From SIG622 sp045652245 (GTDB lineage Bacteria; Bacillota; Clostridia; Oscillospirales; CAG-382), in assembly GCA_045652245.1 (NCBI GenBank), contig JAZRTY010000037.1:1-41980 (forward strand): a DNA stretch of 41,980 bases. Direction: 5' to 3'. The position numbers were made by a program, and so were the translations under genes. Within the stretch, counting starts at the first letter, position 1. Every line of letters begins with the position of its first letter. The notes under the pieces are model-generated. The model searched no databases and was not told the DNA's origin. It saw only the letters and a list, made by a program, of their open reading frames with translations. This document shows, piece by piece, positions 33,585 to 39,900 of the stretch.

Positions 33585-33618
33585 ATCAAAAAGCACTCCG
33601 TGAGGAGTGCTTTTTGAT
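33585..33618. terminator. Terminator after the integrase gene
   Basis: Perfect 15-bp stem ATCAAAAAGCACTCC/GGAGTGCTTTTTGAT with loop GTGA; bidirectional. Confidence 0.85.
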
Positions 33619-33735
33619 TTGAAAAATATTTATGAGGAAAAACTAACAAAAAGAAAATCTTTCATAATTATATCAGGACACCCAAAATAAAACTAATGCT
33701 ATTAGTCCGATAGCGATGAAAGGAAATCTTTTCTT

Positions 33736-33990
33736 ATGGTTAAAATTGATATTTTAGATGTTCTTTATGAAGAACTGAACAATGAGGAACTTGGTGCTCT
33801 GGTTCGTATGTGCTTGGACTATCAAACCAAAGACCAAACAGAGCCAACCAACAACCCCGTTGTCAATTCGTTCTTTAAGTTGTGTCGCAAGGAAATCGAC
33901 CACAACAAGCGAATATCAGAAACAAGAAGCAAGGCGAAGAAAGGAAAAACAAAAACGGAGGTAGTTGACAATGGCGAAAACGGTAACTGA
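33736..33990 (+). CDS. Small element protein, DUF6291-like N-terminal part
   Basis: This 84-residue protein begins KIDILDVLYEELNNEELGALVRMCLDYQ and has a Lys-rich tail. The helix pattern (short alpha bundle, then basic tail) resembles the N-terminal part of the next protein and of phage DUF6291 replication proteins. Its last 20 bases overlap the start of the next gene, so they are coupled. Confidence 0.6.
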   Translation: MVKIDILDVLYEELNNEELGALVRMCLDYQTKDQTEPTNNPVVNSFFKLCRKEIDHNKRISETRSKAKKGKTKTEVVDNGENGN

Positions 33991-34639
33991 TAAAAATGTG
34001 AGAAAGTCCATTCCTCTTTATCTCGATTATTTTGATGATGATATGGGCGAACTGGCGGGGTTGAATTTTCACGACAAGGGTGTTATCATCACTGCTCTGA
34101 TAGAGTATGCAAGATACGGAGAACCAACCTCTACAAAAGAGTTGATACAAAATGACCGATTGCTTAAAACAATCTTCGGTACATTGCAAAAGAACGAGGA
34201 CAGAGCAAAAGCAACTTGGTACCGGGTACAAGGGCGATACAAAAAAGAGTGCATAAGCTGTGGTGAGACAATCAGCAAGAAAGCAACAATCTGCCCTTTC
34301 TGTCAGAGTGAACAAGTTGAACCCGATATTTCGAAAATATCGGAAATCGCAGAAAATAGCGAAACCTCTCTAATTCAAACTCCAACACCCCAAAAAGAAA
34401 ACACACAAGAAGAATGGGGTTCTATGAACGAATGCGACTGGGGCATTATCGCAGAGGCACTCAATGCAAAGTTGGACAGAGAGCAGGCAAAACAATTTTG
34501 GAAAACCTCGAAGATTGACGAAATACTCGAAATCTTACAAACCTGTGGAGACCTTGAAACAGAACTCAGTTGTGCAAATCAAACGGCAGTATGGGAATAC
34601 TATGCAATCTCTATGGGAATTGAGATTGCACCATTTTGA
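33971..34639 (+). CDS. Replication-type protein with zinc ribbon (DUF6291-like)
   Basis: This 222-residue protein has an N-terminal domain (SIPLYLDYFDDDMGELAGLNFHDKGVIITALIEYARYGEP) similar to DUF6291 phage proteins. A central zinc ribbon CISCGETISKKATICPFC (two CxxC pairs) follows, then an acidic/polar linker and a C-terminal helical part. The start is the ATG at 33971 behind GGAGG (33957-33961), rather than an upstream in-frame TTG. Likely DNA-binding, replication-associated; no helicase motif is seen. Confidence 0.6.
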   Translation: MAKTVTDKNVRKSIPLYLDYFDDDMGELAGLNFHDKGVIITALIEYARYGEPTSTKELIQNDRLLKTIFGTLQKNEDRAKATWYRVQGRYKKECISCGETISKKATICPFCQSEQVEPDISKISEIAENSETSLIQTPTPQKENTQEEWGSMNECDWGIIAEALNAKLDREQAKQFWKTSKIDEILEILQTCGDLETELSCANQTAVWEYYAISMGIEIAPF

Positions 34640-34680
34640 TAAAAGGGAACGAGCGAGAAATTGCCCGTTCCCTTTTATCA
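34637..34680. terminator. Terminator overlapping the replication gene stop
   Basis: Perfect 15-bp stem TGATAAAAGGGAACG/CGTTCCCTTTTATCA; the stop codon TGA is the first part of the stem. Confidence 0.85.
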
Positions 34681-34934
34681 TTCCGTTTGTATAGAGGTCA
34701 AGGGGGTGTCCCTCTTGCTTACTCTTTGTATGCAAAGTGTAGTAAGTCAACCTCACAAACGAAGAATGCCCCTTTTCTGTCATACTTTGTTTATGAGGTT
34801 GGTTGAATGGAGTTTCTGGTGTTCGTGTTTGAGAACACTATAAACGGAATGAAACAACGACCGAGCGAGGACTTGAAACTGCTATACAGGTTTAAGAACG
34901 AGTGAGGGCGAACAACAAAGAAAGGAGAAAGCGA
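34681..34934. other. Gap before mob, with an oriT candidate
   Basis: No gene is visible here. At 34721-34740 lies AC-CTTTG-TATG-CAAAG-GT (one mismatch inside), followed by AGTAAG. Upstream of a MobV-type relaxase gene this layout, a small hairpin followed by a GTAGTAAG-like nick region, is what I would expect for the transfer origin. Confidence 0.45.
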
Positions 34935-35609
34935 ATGGCAAACTATTGCATAATGAGGTTTCAGAAACATAAAAAGGAGAGCATAGCAAAAGTGGAACGG
35001 CACCAAAACGACCGTGAACGGTTGAAGAACCGTGCACACCCCGAAAGACAAAACAAGACAATAAAACGGTACCAAGATGAAACTATGCTCCAAACCGTGA
35101 AACGACTGCAAAAGGAACAGGAAGAACGAACGGGCAGAAAGGTTAGAAAGGACTGTGTTTCGCTTGTGGAGTTTGTTTTAACTTTCTCTCCCGAAATGGA
35201 AGAACATATTGCGAGGAACTTTAAGGAATGGTATCACAAAAACATACAATGGTTAAAAAACACTTTTGGCAGCGAAAACTTGATACGGTGTGACATAAAC
35301 CGAGATGAACAGACATTACACCTCCATGCCTATATAGTCCCTCTTGATGAGCACAGCAATTTCAATGCAAAGCGATGGTTCGGGAAGAAAGAACAACTTG
35401 AAAAGTTGCAGGACAGTTATGCCGAGTATATGACAGAGTTCGATTTGGAGCGAGGACTGCCGAAAGACATTACCAAAGCAATCCACCAAACAAAGCAACA
35501 GTATGAGCGAAAAATGGCAAAACTGATTGACGATATCTTTGAAGATAAACCGGCACCCCACAAGGTTGAACCAATACGGAGCAGTATTGCAGATGAGGTT
35601 CTTCGCTGA
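34935..35609 (+). CDS. MobV-type (Mob/Pre) relaxase, short
   Basis: This 224-residue protein opens MANYCIMRFQKHKKESIAKVE, comparable to the Mob/Pre start MSYxVxRMQKxK. It has the second-motif region ERHQNDRE and the metal-binding motif DINRDEQTLHLHAYIVPLDE (H-x-H). MobV relaxases nick oriT and drive mobilization by a helper conjugation system. Most are 350-500 residues, so this is a compact catalytic part without the long C-terminal domain. The start is the ATG at 34935, behind AAAGGAG. Confidence 0.82.
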   Translation: MANYCIMRFQKHKKESIAKVERHQNDRERLKNRAHPERQNKTIKRYQDETMLQTVKRLQKEQEERTGRKVRKDCVSLVEFVLTFSPEMEEHIARNFKEWYHKNIQWLKNTFGSENLIRCDINRDEQTLHLHAYIVPLDEHSNFNAKRWFGKKEQLEKLQDSYAEYMTEFDLERGLPKDITKAIHQTKQQYERKMAKLIDDIFEDKPAPHKVEPIRSSIADEVLR

Positions 35610-35650
35610 TTTTTACTTATAGACATTATTGAAAGAAAGGAGAAAATACA

Positions 35651-35836
35651 ATGGAAGATAATATGACTTGTGAAGATTGTATCAAAATCAAAGAGTTTGT
35701 CAACGAGTTGGAATTGCAGAGAATGGAAGCATACTATGATACAGAATACTACAAAAAACGATTGAGACAGATAAAAGCAGAACTTGATGAGAAAGAAAAC
35801 AAGTTGAAAGCAATCGAAGAACTCTTGAAAAGATAA
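35651..35836 (+). CDS. Small coiled-coil protein of the element
   Basis: This 61-residue protein has CEDC near the N-terminus (CxxC) and a long charged helix (YYKKRLRQIKAELDEKENKLK), probably a coiled coil. GAAAGGAG precedes the ATG. The last 37 residues are repeated at 36773-36886 in unit 2. Function unknown. Confidence 0.65.
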   Translation: MEDNMTCEDCIKIKEFVNELELQRMEAYYDTEYYKKRLRQIKAELDEKENKLKAIEELLKR

Positions 35837-35877
35837 GCACATATTTTCAATTTTTTGTGAATGATACAGACAACCAA

Positions 35878-35906
35878 TTGAAAAATAGCAAAAAATATGA
35901 TATACT
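35878..35906 (+). promoter_or_regulatory. Cargo promoter, unit 1
   Basis: TTGAAA (35878-35883), 17 bases, TATACT (35901-35906), followed by CAGTTCGATAAACTTG, also found after the unit 2 cargo promoter. Confidence 0.75.
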
Positions 35907-35954
35907 GGATATGTGAAAACAGTTCGATAAACTTGAATTTGACGAGGAGATAGT

Positions 35955-36416
35955 ATGGCAAGAGCAAAGTACCAAGTGTTAGTAATTCCATATAAGAAGA
36001 ACGATAATGATACCTTATATTGCATTTTCAAAAGAAGTGATATGGATGAATGCTGGCAGTTTATTGCAGGCGGTGGAGAAGACGAGGACAAAACACCTCT
36101 TGTATCTGCACAAAGGGAAGCCTTTGAGGAAGCAGGAATATCTTCCCAAATGTGCTTTACAGAACTGGAAACAAAATGCAGCATTGCTACAGAGTGTTTT
36201 AAGAATGCCCGAACTATTTGGGGAGAAGATTGCCTCGTGATTCCCGAACATTGCTTTGCGGTCGAGATGCAAAGTGAGGATATTTCTATTTCCCACGAAC
36301 ATGGATGTTTCGAATGGGTGGATTATTCCACCGCAAAAGAAAGGCTGAGATACGACAGCAACAAGGTCGCGTTGTGGGAACTCGATAACAAAATTAAACT
36401 CGGTATAATAAACTGA
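35955..36416 (+). CDS. NUDIX hydrolase, cargo of unit 1
   Basis: This 153-residue protein hydrolyses a nucleoside diphosphate-linked compound in the cytoplasm. The Nudix box reads GGGEDEDKTPLVSAQREAFE (the catalytic REAFEEAG end is complete). The early Glu of the box (8 residues before RE) is Lys, with acidic residues just upstream, a small deviation. The start follows GAGGAG. Upstream is the shared cargo promoter; the stop TGA overlaps a palindrome (36415-36432). Confidence 0.9.
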   Translation: MARAKYQVLVIPYKKNDNDTLYCIFKRSDMDECWQFIAGGGEDEDKTPLVSAQREAFEEAGISSQMCFTELETKCSIATECFKNARTIWGEDCLVIPEHCFAVEMQSEDISISHEHGCFEWVDYSTAKERLRYDSNKVALWELDNKIKLGIIN

Positions 36417-36432
36417 CAAATTCCAATTTGTC
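36415..36432. repeat. Stop-overlapping palindrome, unit 1
   Basis: GACAAATTCCAATTTGTC is a perfect inverted repeat beginning with the GA of the NUDIX stop codon. The same 18 bases are at the end of the cargo gene in unit 2 (37604-37621), although the cargo genes are unrelated. Confidence 0.85.
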
Positions 36433-36531
36433 GGTCTGTTAAGTTTTTCCTCATAGATATTTCAAAAAAGTTTGAATCGCACACCGCTACACAAGACATT
36501 GATTTTACCATTCTCAAAAAGTTTTTTGAAT

Positions 36532-36696
36532 TTTTTATGAGGAGAAATCTACTGCATAGATTTTTATGCTTTTGTGCTATTTTTGTGCTAAATGGTTAAA
36601 AATGCCCGTTTTTACCGCATTTTTAAGGTTTTCTGTGACGAAGCAAGACATGGCAGAGCATTCGCAGGTCTGCTCGAGAGATACTTCGGCAAATAA
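36532..36696. other. attR of unit 1: conserved right end plus second rubrerythrin 3' end
   Basis: The 105-bp right end (GAATTTTTTATGAGG, GCATAGATTTTTATGC, two TTTGTGCTA repeats) continues into core GACGAAGCAAG (36637-36647) and DEARHGRAFAGLLERYFGK with stop (36694-36696). It is about 88% identical by eye to 37693-37818. The rubrerythrin part differs in many bases from that of the intact gene. Confidence 0.8.
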
Positions 36697-36718
36697 TAAA
36701 AAAACATCGTACAAATCC

Positions 36719-36752
36719 GAGAGGGGATGGGAAACCGTTCCCTCTCTTTTTG
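36719..36752 (+). terminator. Terminator after the second rubrerythrin end
   Basis: Stem GAGAGGGGATGG/CCGTTCCCTCTC with loop GAAA and a T-run. It probably came along with the rubrerythrin end. Confidence 0.8.
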
Positions 36753-36772
36753 TAGTGCGCAACTACCGAATA

Positions 36773-36886
36773 ATGGAAGCATACTATGATACAGAATACT
36801 ACAAAAAACGATTGAGACAGATAAAAGCAGAACTTGATGAAAAAGAAACCAAACTGAAAACGATAGAAGAACTTTTAAAAAGATAA
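36773..36886 (+). pseudogene. Truncated copy of the small coiled-coil gene
   Basis: It encodes MEAYYDTEYYKKRLRQIKAE and continues to ELLKR, 37 codons. The first about 68 bases match 35723-35790 almost exactly. The 24 N-terminal codons of the full gene and all upstream genes are missing: unit 2 is deleted from its left up to this point. Confidence 0.8.
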
Positions 36887-36928
36887 GTACGTATATTTTG
36901 TTTTTTTGTGAATTATGCAGTCCACCAA

Positions 36929-36957
36929 TTGAAATATGGTAAAGTTTGTGATATACT
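36929..36957 (+). promoter_or_regulatory. Cargo promoter, unit 2
   Basis: TTGAAA (36929-36934), 17 bases, TATACT (36952-36957); same layout as 35878-35906, followed by the same CAGTTCGATAAACTTG. Confidence 0.75.
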
Positions 36958-37023
36958 GAATATGTAGAAACAGTTCGATAAACTTGAATTTATAGAACGG
37001 TAGTGAAATATATCAGGTGTAAT

Positions 37024-37605
37024 ATGAGGATTTTAAGAAACGCTGATTACGATTATGCTTCCAATGATGTATCTGAAACCAATGGATATACAAAATGGTA
37101 TGACTGGAATATAGTTAGAAAGCATACTCGCCTAATAAATATTATCATAACAATAATACTTGTAATAGTTGCTTTTTCATATCGCCAATTATTGCGAGAT
37201 ATGGTTGATTTACCAGCATTGATTTTCATCATAATCGGTGGTATTATATTTTGGTTGATAGTCATAACACCAATACACGAAATATTACATTTAATTCCTT
37301 TATCAAAAGGTGTGCTTGATAATAGGTGTATTATTACTGTAGGGCATGGAACCGCTAGTGCTATATATAACGGTTATACCAATTTATCTCAACAGTTAAT
37401 AAGTTTAATATTACCATTTGCTGTTTTTCTTGTACTACTTGGTCTTGGTGCAATTTGTACAAGTGGTGTTATAAAAATCGTTTTCTTGTATTTGTTAATA
37501 TTATCTTCTTTTGGAAGTTATACTGACATTTATATGTTCTTCTATTCGATGAAACACATTGGAAAGAACGATATTATTTTTGGACTTTATAAAAAGGAGA
37601 ATTGA
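37024..37605 (+). CDS. Membrane protein with HExxH motif (DUF3267-like), cargo of unit 2
   Basis: This 193-residue protein has four or more membrane helices (LINIIITIILVIVAFSY, LIFIIIGGIIFWLIVI, LISLILPFAVFLVLLGLGAI, IVFLYLLILSSFGSY). HEILH lies at the end of helix 2, the zinc motif of membrane metalloproteases; later S-x-T-D-x-x may be a third ligand. It resembles DUF3267 putative zincins. The start is the ATG at 37024, with AGGTG 5 bases upstream, not the earlier in-frame start. The substrate is unknown. The stop overlaps the 37604 palindrome. Confidence 0.68.
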   Translation: MRILRNADYDYASNDVSETNGYTKWYDWNIVRKHTRLINIIITIILVIVAFSYRQLLRDMVDLPALIFIIIGGIIFWLIVITPIHEILHLIPLSKGVLDNRCIITVGHGTASAIYNGYTNLSQQLISLILPFAVFLVLLGLGAICTSGVIKIVFLYLLILSSFGSYTDIYMFFYSMKHIGKNDIIFGLYKKEN

Positions 37606-37621
37606 CAAATTCCAATTTGTC
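37604..37621. repeat. Stop-overlapping palindrome, unit 2
   Basis: Second exact copy of GACAAATTCCAATTTGTC; the GA is part of the cargo stop codon. Confidence 0.85.
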
Positions 37622-37629
37622 GAACGGTT

Positions 37630-37662
37630 AGAGCGGAGAAAAACTCCGCTCTGTTTGTTTTT
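37630..37662 (+). terminator. Terminator after the unit 2 cargo
   Basis: Stem AGAGCGGAG/CTCCGCTCT with loop AAAAA and a T-rich tail. Confidence 0.85.
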
Positions 37663-37692
37663 GTGATTATTCGCTATATGGTCGATATTTAT

Positions 37693-37864
37693 TTTTTTGA
37701 ATTTTTTATGAGGAAAAATTTACTGCATAGATTTTTATGCTTTTGTGCTAATTTTGTGCTAAACGGTTAAATAAGCCCGTTTTTGCCGTATTTTTAAGTG
37801 TTTCTGTGACGAAGCAAGTCACGGCAGAGGTCTTGAGGGACTCCTTAAGAGATATTTTAAATAA
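37693..37864. other. attR of unit 2: right end plus third rubrerythrin 3' end
   Basis: Same right end as 36532-36636, then core (37808-37818) and DEASHGRGLEGLLKRYFK with stop (37862-37864). A strong terminator follows at 37888, so this is probably the displaced original gene end of the host. Confidence 0.8.
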
Positions 37865-37887
37865 GAATTAAATAAATACTTTTTATG

Positions 37888-37922
37888 CAGAGGTTGGATT
37901 TTTCCGACCTCTGTTTTGTTTT
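37888..37922 (+). terminator. Terminator after the third rubrerythrin end
   Basis: Stem CAGAGGTTGGA/TCCGACCTCTG with loop TTTT and T-run. Confidence 0.85.
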
Positions 37923-37930
37923 TTGTTCTC

Positions 37931-37974
37931 AAAAGTATAAAAAATTTCTGAGAAATGTATAAAATTGTTCTTTT
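37931..37974 (+). promoter_or_regulatory. Two adjacent 22-bp operator-like direct repeats
   Basis: Units start AAAAGTATAAAAAATTTC (37931) and AAATGTATAAAATTGTTC (37953), exactly 22 bases apart, and the second ends 12 bases before the -35. The proximal unit shares TATAAAAT-x-GTTCTTTT with the proximal unit at 8015-8036 on the minus strand. Confidence 0.65.
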
Positions 37975-37986
37975 GTATTTTTAATA

Positions 37987-38015
37987 TTGACTTTGCACTC
38001 GAAGTTTGCTAAAAT
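37987..38015 (+). promoter_or_regulatory. Promoter of the Gfo/Idh/MocA gene
   Basis: TTGACT (37987-37992), 17 bases, TAAAAT (38010-38015). Confidence 0.8.
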
Positions 38016-38078
38016 ACAGATAAGAGCTTTATAGAATTTGTAAAATGATTTTTTACATATCGGAAATGAGGTAAACTT

Positions 38079-39347
38079 ATGAAAAAACTAAAAGTAATTT
38101 TAATGGGTGCCGGAAGTCGTGGTAAGGGTTATACCGACATTATGGCAGGTATGCCGGAAAAGTTTGAAATTGTCGGTGTTGCAGAACCGATTGAAGAGCG
38201 ACGTGAATACATAAAGAATAAGCACGGTGTTGAAGAAAAATACTGCGTTGATACCTGGGAAAAGCTGCTTGATATGCCGAAGTTTGCAGATGTTGCAATT
38301 ATTGCAACTATGGACAGAATGCACTATGAACCTGCTATGCGTGCAATTGAGCTCGGTTATGACATTCTTCTTGAAAAGCCGGTAGCTCCCACTCGCAAAG
38401 AGTGTATTGAAATTGCAAAGGCGGCAGAAGAAAAGGGCGTAAAAATCATGGTTTGCCACGTTTTGCGTTACACAACCTATTACAGAGCTCTCAAGAATAT
38501 CATCAAGAGTGGAATGCTCGGCGACATTATGTCAATAGAACACACTGAAGGTGTCGGAAACACTCACCAGAGCCACAGCTTTGTAAGAGGAAACTGGTCA
38601 AACGAGCAGGAAAGCTCATTTATGTTGCTTCAGAAATGCTGTCACGATATGGATATTCTTCAGTGGATGCTTGAGAAGAAGCCACTTAAAGTACAGTCCT
38701 TTGGTGTACGTTCTCACTTCAGAAAGGAAAATGCTCCCGAGGGGGCTCCCGACTACTGTGTTCAGGGTTGTCCTCACAAGGATGAGTGCTACTATAACGC
38801 AGTAAAGCTCTATTATGATGACAAGAACAACAGCTGGTTCAGAGGCGCTTGTACCCACATGGCAAATCCGACTGATGAGGACGTAATGAAAGCAATTACC
38901 GAAACACAGTACGGAAAGTGTGTTTACAAGTGTAACAACAATGTAGTTGACCATCAGTCAGTAAACCTTATGTTTGAGGACGGTGTACTCATCAGCTTCA
39001 ATATGTCAGCTTTCAATCGTGGTGGCAGAAGAAGTGTTATTATGGGAACAAAGGGCGAGCTTCGTACCGAAATGGACAGTAATACTGCAAAATTCTACAA
39101 CTTTGCAACAAGAAAGACCGAGGATGTTGACCTGAACTCTATAACCTCCGACGGAACACTTGTTGGTGGTCACGGTGGTGGAGACACAGGAATTATCGTT
39201 GACCTTTACAAGTATGTAACGGGCGAAATTTCAAAGGAAGAGCTTTCTGAAATCGGAATTTCGGTTAAGAATCATATGATTGCCTTTGCAGCTGAAGAAG
39301 CACGTCTCGGAAATAAGGTTGTCGATATTGATTATGATGTTATTTGA
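38079..39347 (+). CDS. Gfo/Idh/MocA-family oxidoreductase
   Basis: This 422-residue cytoplasmic NAD(P)-dependent dehydrogenase acts on sugars, inositols or related compounds. The N-terminal Rossmann fold has GAGSRG at residues 10-15, and the EKP motif lies in LEKPVAPT near 98. The catalytic domain has CHDMDILQWML near 187 (active-site His/Asp). A Cys-rich insert (CVQGCPHKDECYYNAVK, about 226-242) may bind a metal or stabilise the fold. The start has a GAGG site. Its operator pair links it with the amidohydrolase-fusion gene at 6213. Confidence 0.92.
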   Translation: MKKLKVILMGAGSRGKGYTDIMAGMPEKFEIVGVAEPIEERREYIKNKHGVEEKYCVDTWEKLLDMPKFADVAIIATMDRMHYEPAMRAIELGYDILLEKPVAPTRKECIEIAKAAEEKGVKIMVCHVLRYTTYYRALKNIIKSGMLGDIMSIEHTEGVGNTHQSHSFVRGNWSNEQESSFMLLQKCCHDMDILQWMLEKKPLKVQSFGVRSHFRKENAPEGAPDYCVQGCPHKDECYYNAVKLYYDDKNNSWFRGACTHMANPTDEDVMKAITETQYGKCVYKCNNNVVDHQSVNLMFEDGVLISFNMSAFNRGGRRSVIMGTKGELRTEMDSNTAKFYNFATRKTEDVDLNSITSDGTLVGGHGGGDTGIIVDLYKYVTGEISKEELSEIGISVKNHMIAFAAEEARLGNKVVDIDYDVI

Positions 39348-39370
39348 GATTTAAATTGAATATTTGAGAG

Positions 39371-39403
39371 AAATATCACCTGCATTTGTAGGTGATATTT
39401 TTT
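39371..39403 (+). terminator. Terminator of the oxidoreductase gene
   Basis: Stem AAATATCACCT/AGGTGATATTT with an 8-base loop and T-run. Confidence 0.9.
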
Positions 39404-39408
39404 GTAAT

Positions 39409-39779
39409 TAGGCTTCCCCCTGGGGGGAAGCTGTCGAGCCTGCGGCGAGACTGATGAGGGGTTGTTTGATAAATGAATTGACACTCCGTGTCATGAATTG
39501 AAGTCTTGCGACTTCATGAATTGGCTACGCCATGAATTGACAACTGCATTGTCATTAAATCCCCTCATCCGTCAGCTTCGCTGACACCTTGTCTCGCTGC
39601 GGCTCGGTCCGACTCGGCTCTGACAGCCGCACAGGGCTGTCATTCACTACCTCGTCGCCACTTCGTTACCCCCGAGGGGGGAGGCTTTAAAATGAATTGA
39701 CAACTTCGTGTCATGAATTGAAGTCTTGCGACTTCATAAATTGGCTACGCCATGAATTGACAACTTCGTTGTCATTGAA
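39409..39779. repeat. Dense intergenic repeat block with two mini-hairpin arrays
   Basis: No gene is seen in this 370-base stretch. A larger repeat has ends GGCTTCCCCCTGGGGGGAAG (39411-39430) and CCCCGAGGGGGGAGGC (39670-39685). Two arrays, 39471-39556 and 39691-39776, each hold four short hairpins joined by ATGAATTG: GACAC/GTGTC, GAAGTC/GACTTC, TGGC/GCCA, GACAA/TTGTC. Part of the right end recurs at 9477-9503. It is a multi-copy non-coding element of unknown role. Confidence 0.75.
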
Positions 39780-39809
39780 GAACGGGGAAGGTTTTTTATA
39801 CCCCAACCC

Positions 39810-39838
39810 TTGACAAATCCCATAAATTATAGTATAAT
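39810..39838 (+). promoter_or_regulatory. Promoter of hisS-aspS
   Basis: TTGACA (39810-39815), 17 bases, TATAAT (39833-39838); the leader of about 55 bases is too short for a T-box. Confidence 0.9.
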
Positions 39839-39900
39839 ATAAAGTTGAAAAGAAATGTAAAAATTCAGTTTTTTATATAGCCGAAAGGAATGTTCGCAAA

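Larger units (their letters stand above)
31752..37818. mobile_element. Rubrerythrin-targeting integrative mobilizable element, two tandem units
   Basis: Core GACGAAGCAAG occurs three times: in the intact rubrerythrin gene (31752-31762), at 36637-36647 and at 37808-37818. The second and third copies each start a new rubrerythrin 3' end ending in a stop codon. Unit 1 (31752-36647) carries integrase, two replication-type genes, mob, a small gene and a NUDIX cargo. Unit 2 (36637-37818) has only the end of the small gene and a membrane-protein cargo. Both units share the same about 120-bp right end. Confidence 0.85.

Noticed and set aside
36566..36886. 106-codon open frame across the second attachment region
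   Set aside because: It runs from element right end through rubrerythrin codons in a wrong frame and a terminator into the truncated small gene; it is a chance fusion.
39839..39900. T-box riboswitch before hisS
   Set aside because: The leader is only about 55 bases, with no specifier loop or terminator hairpin.
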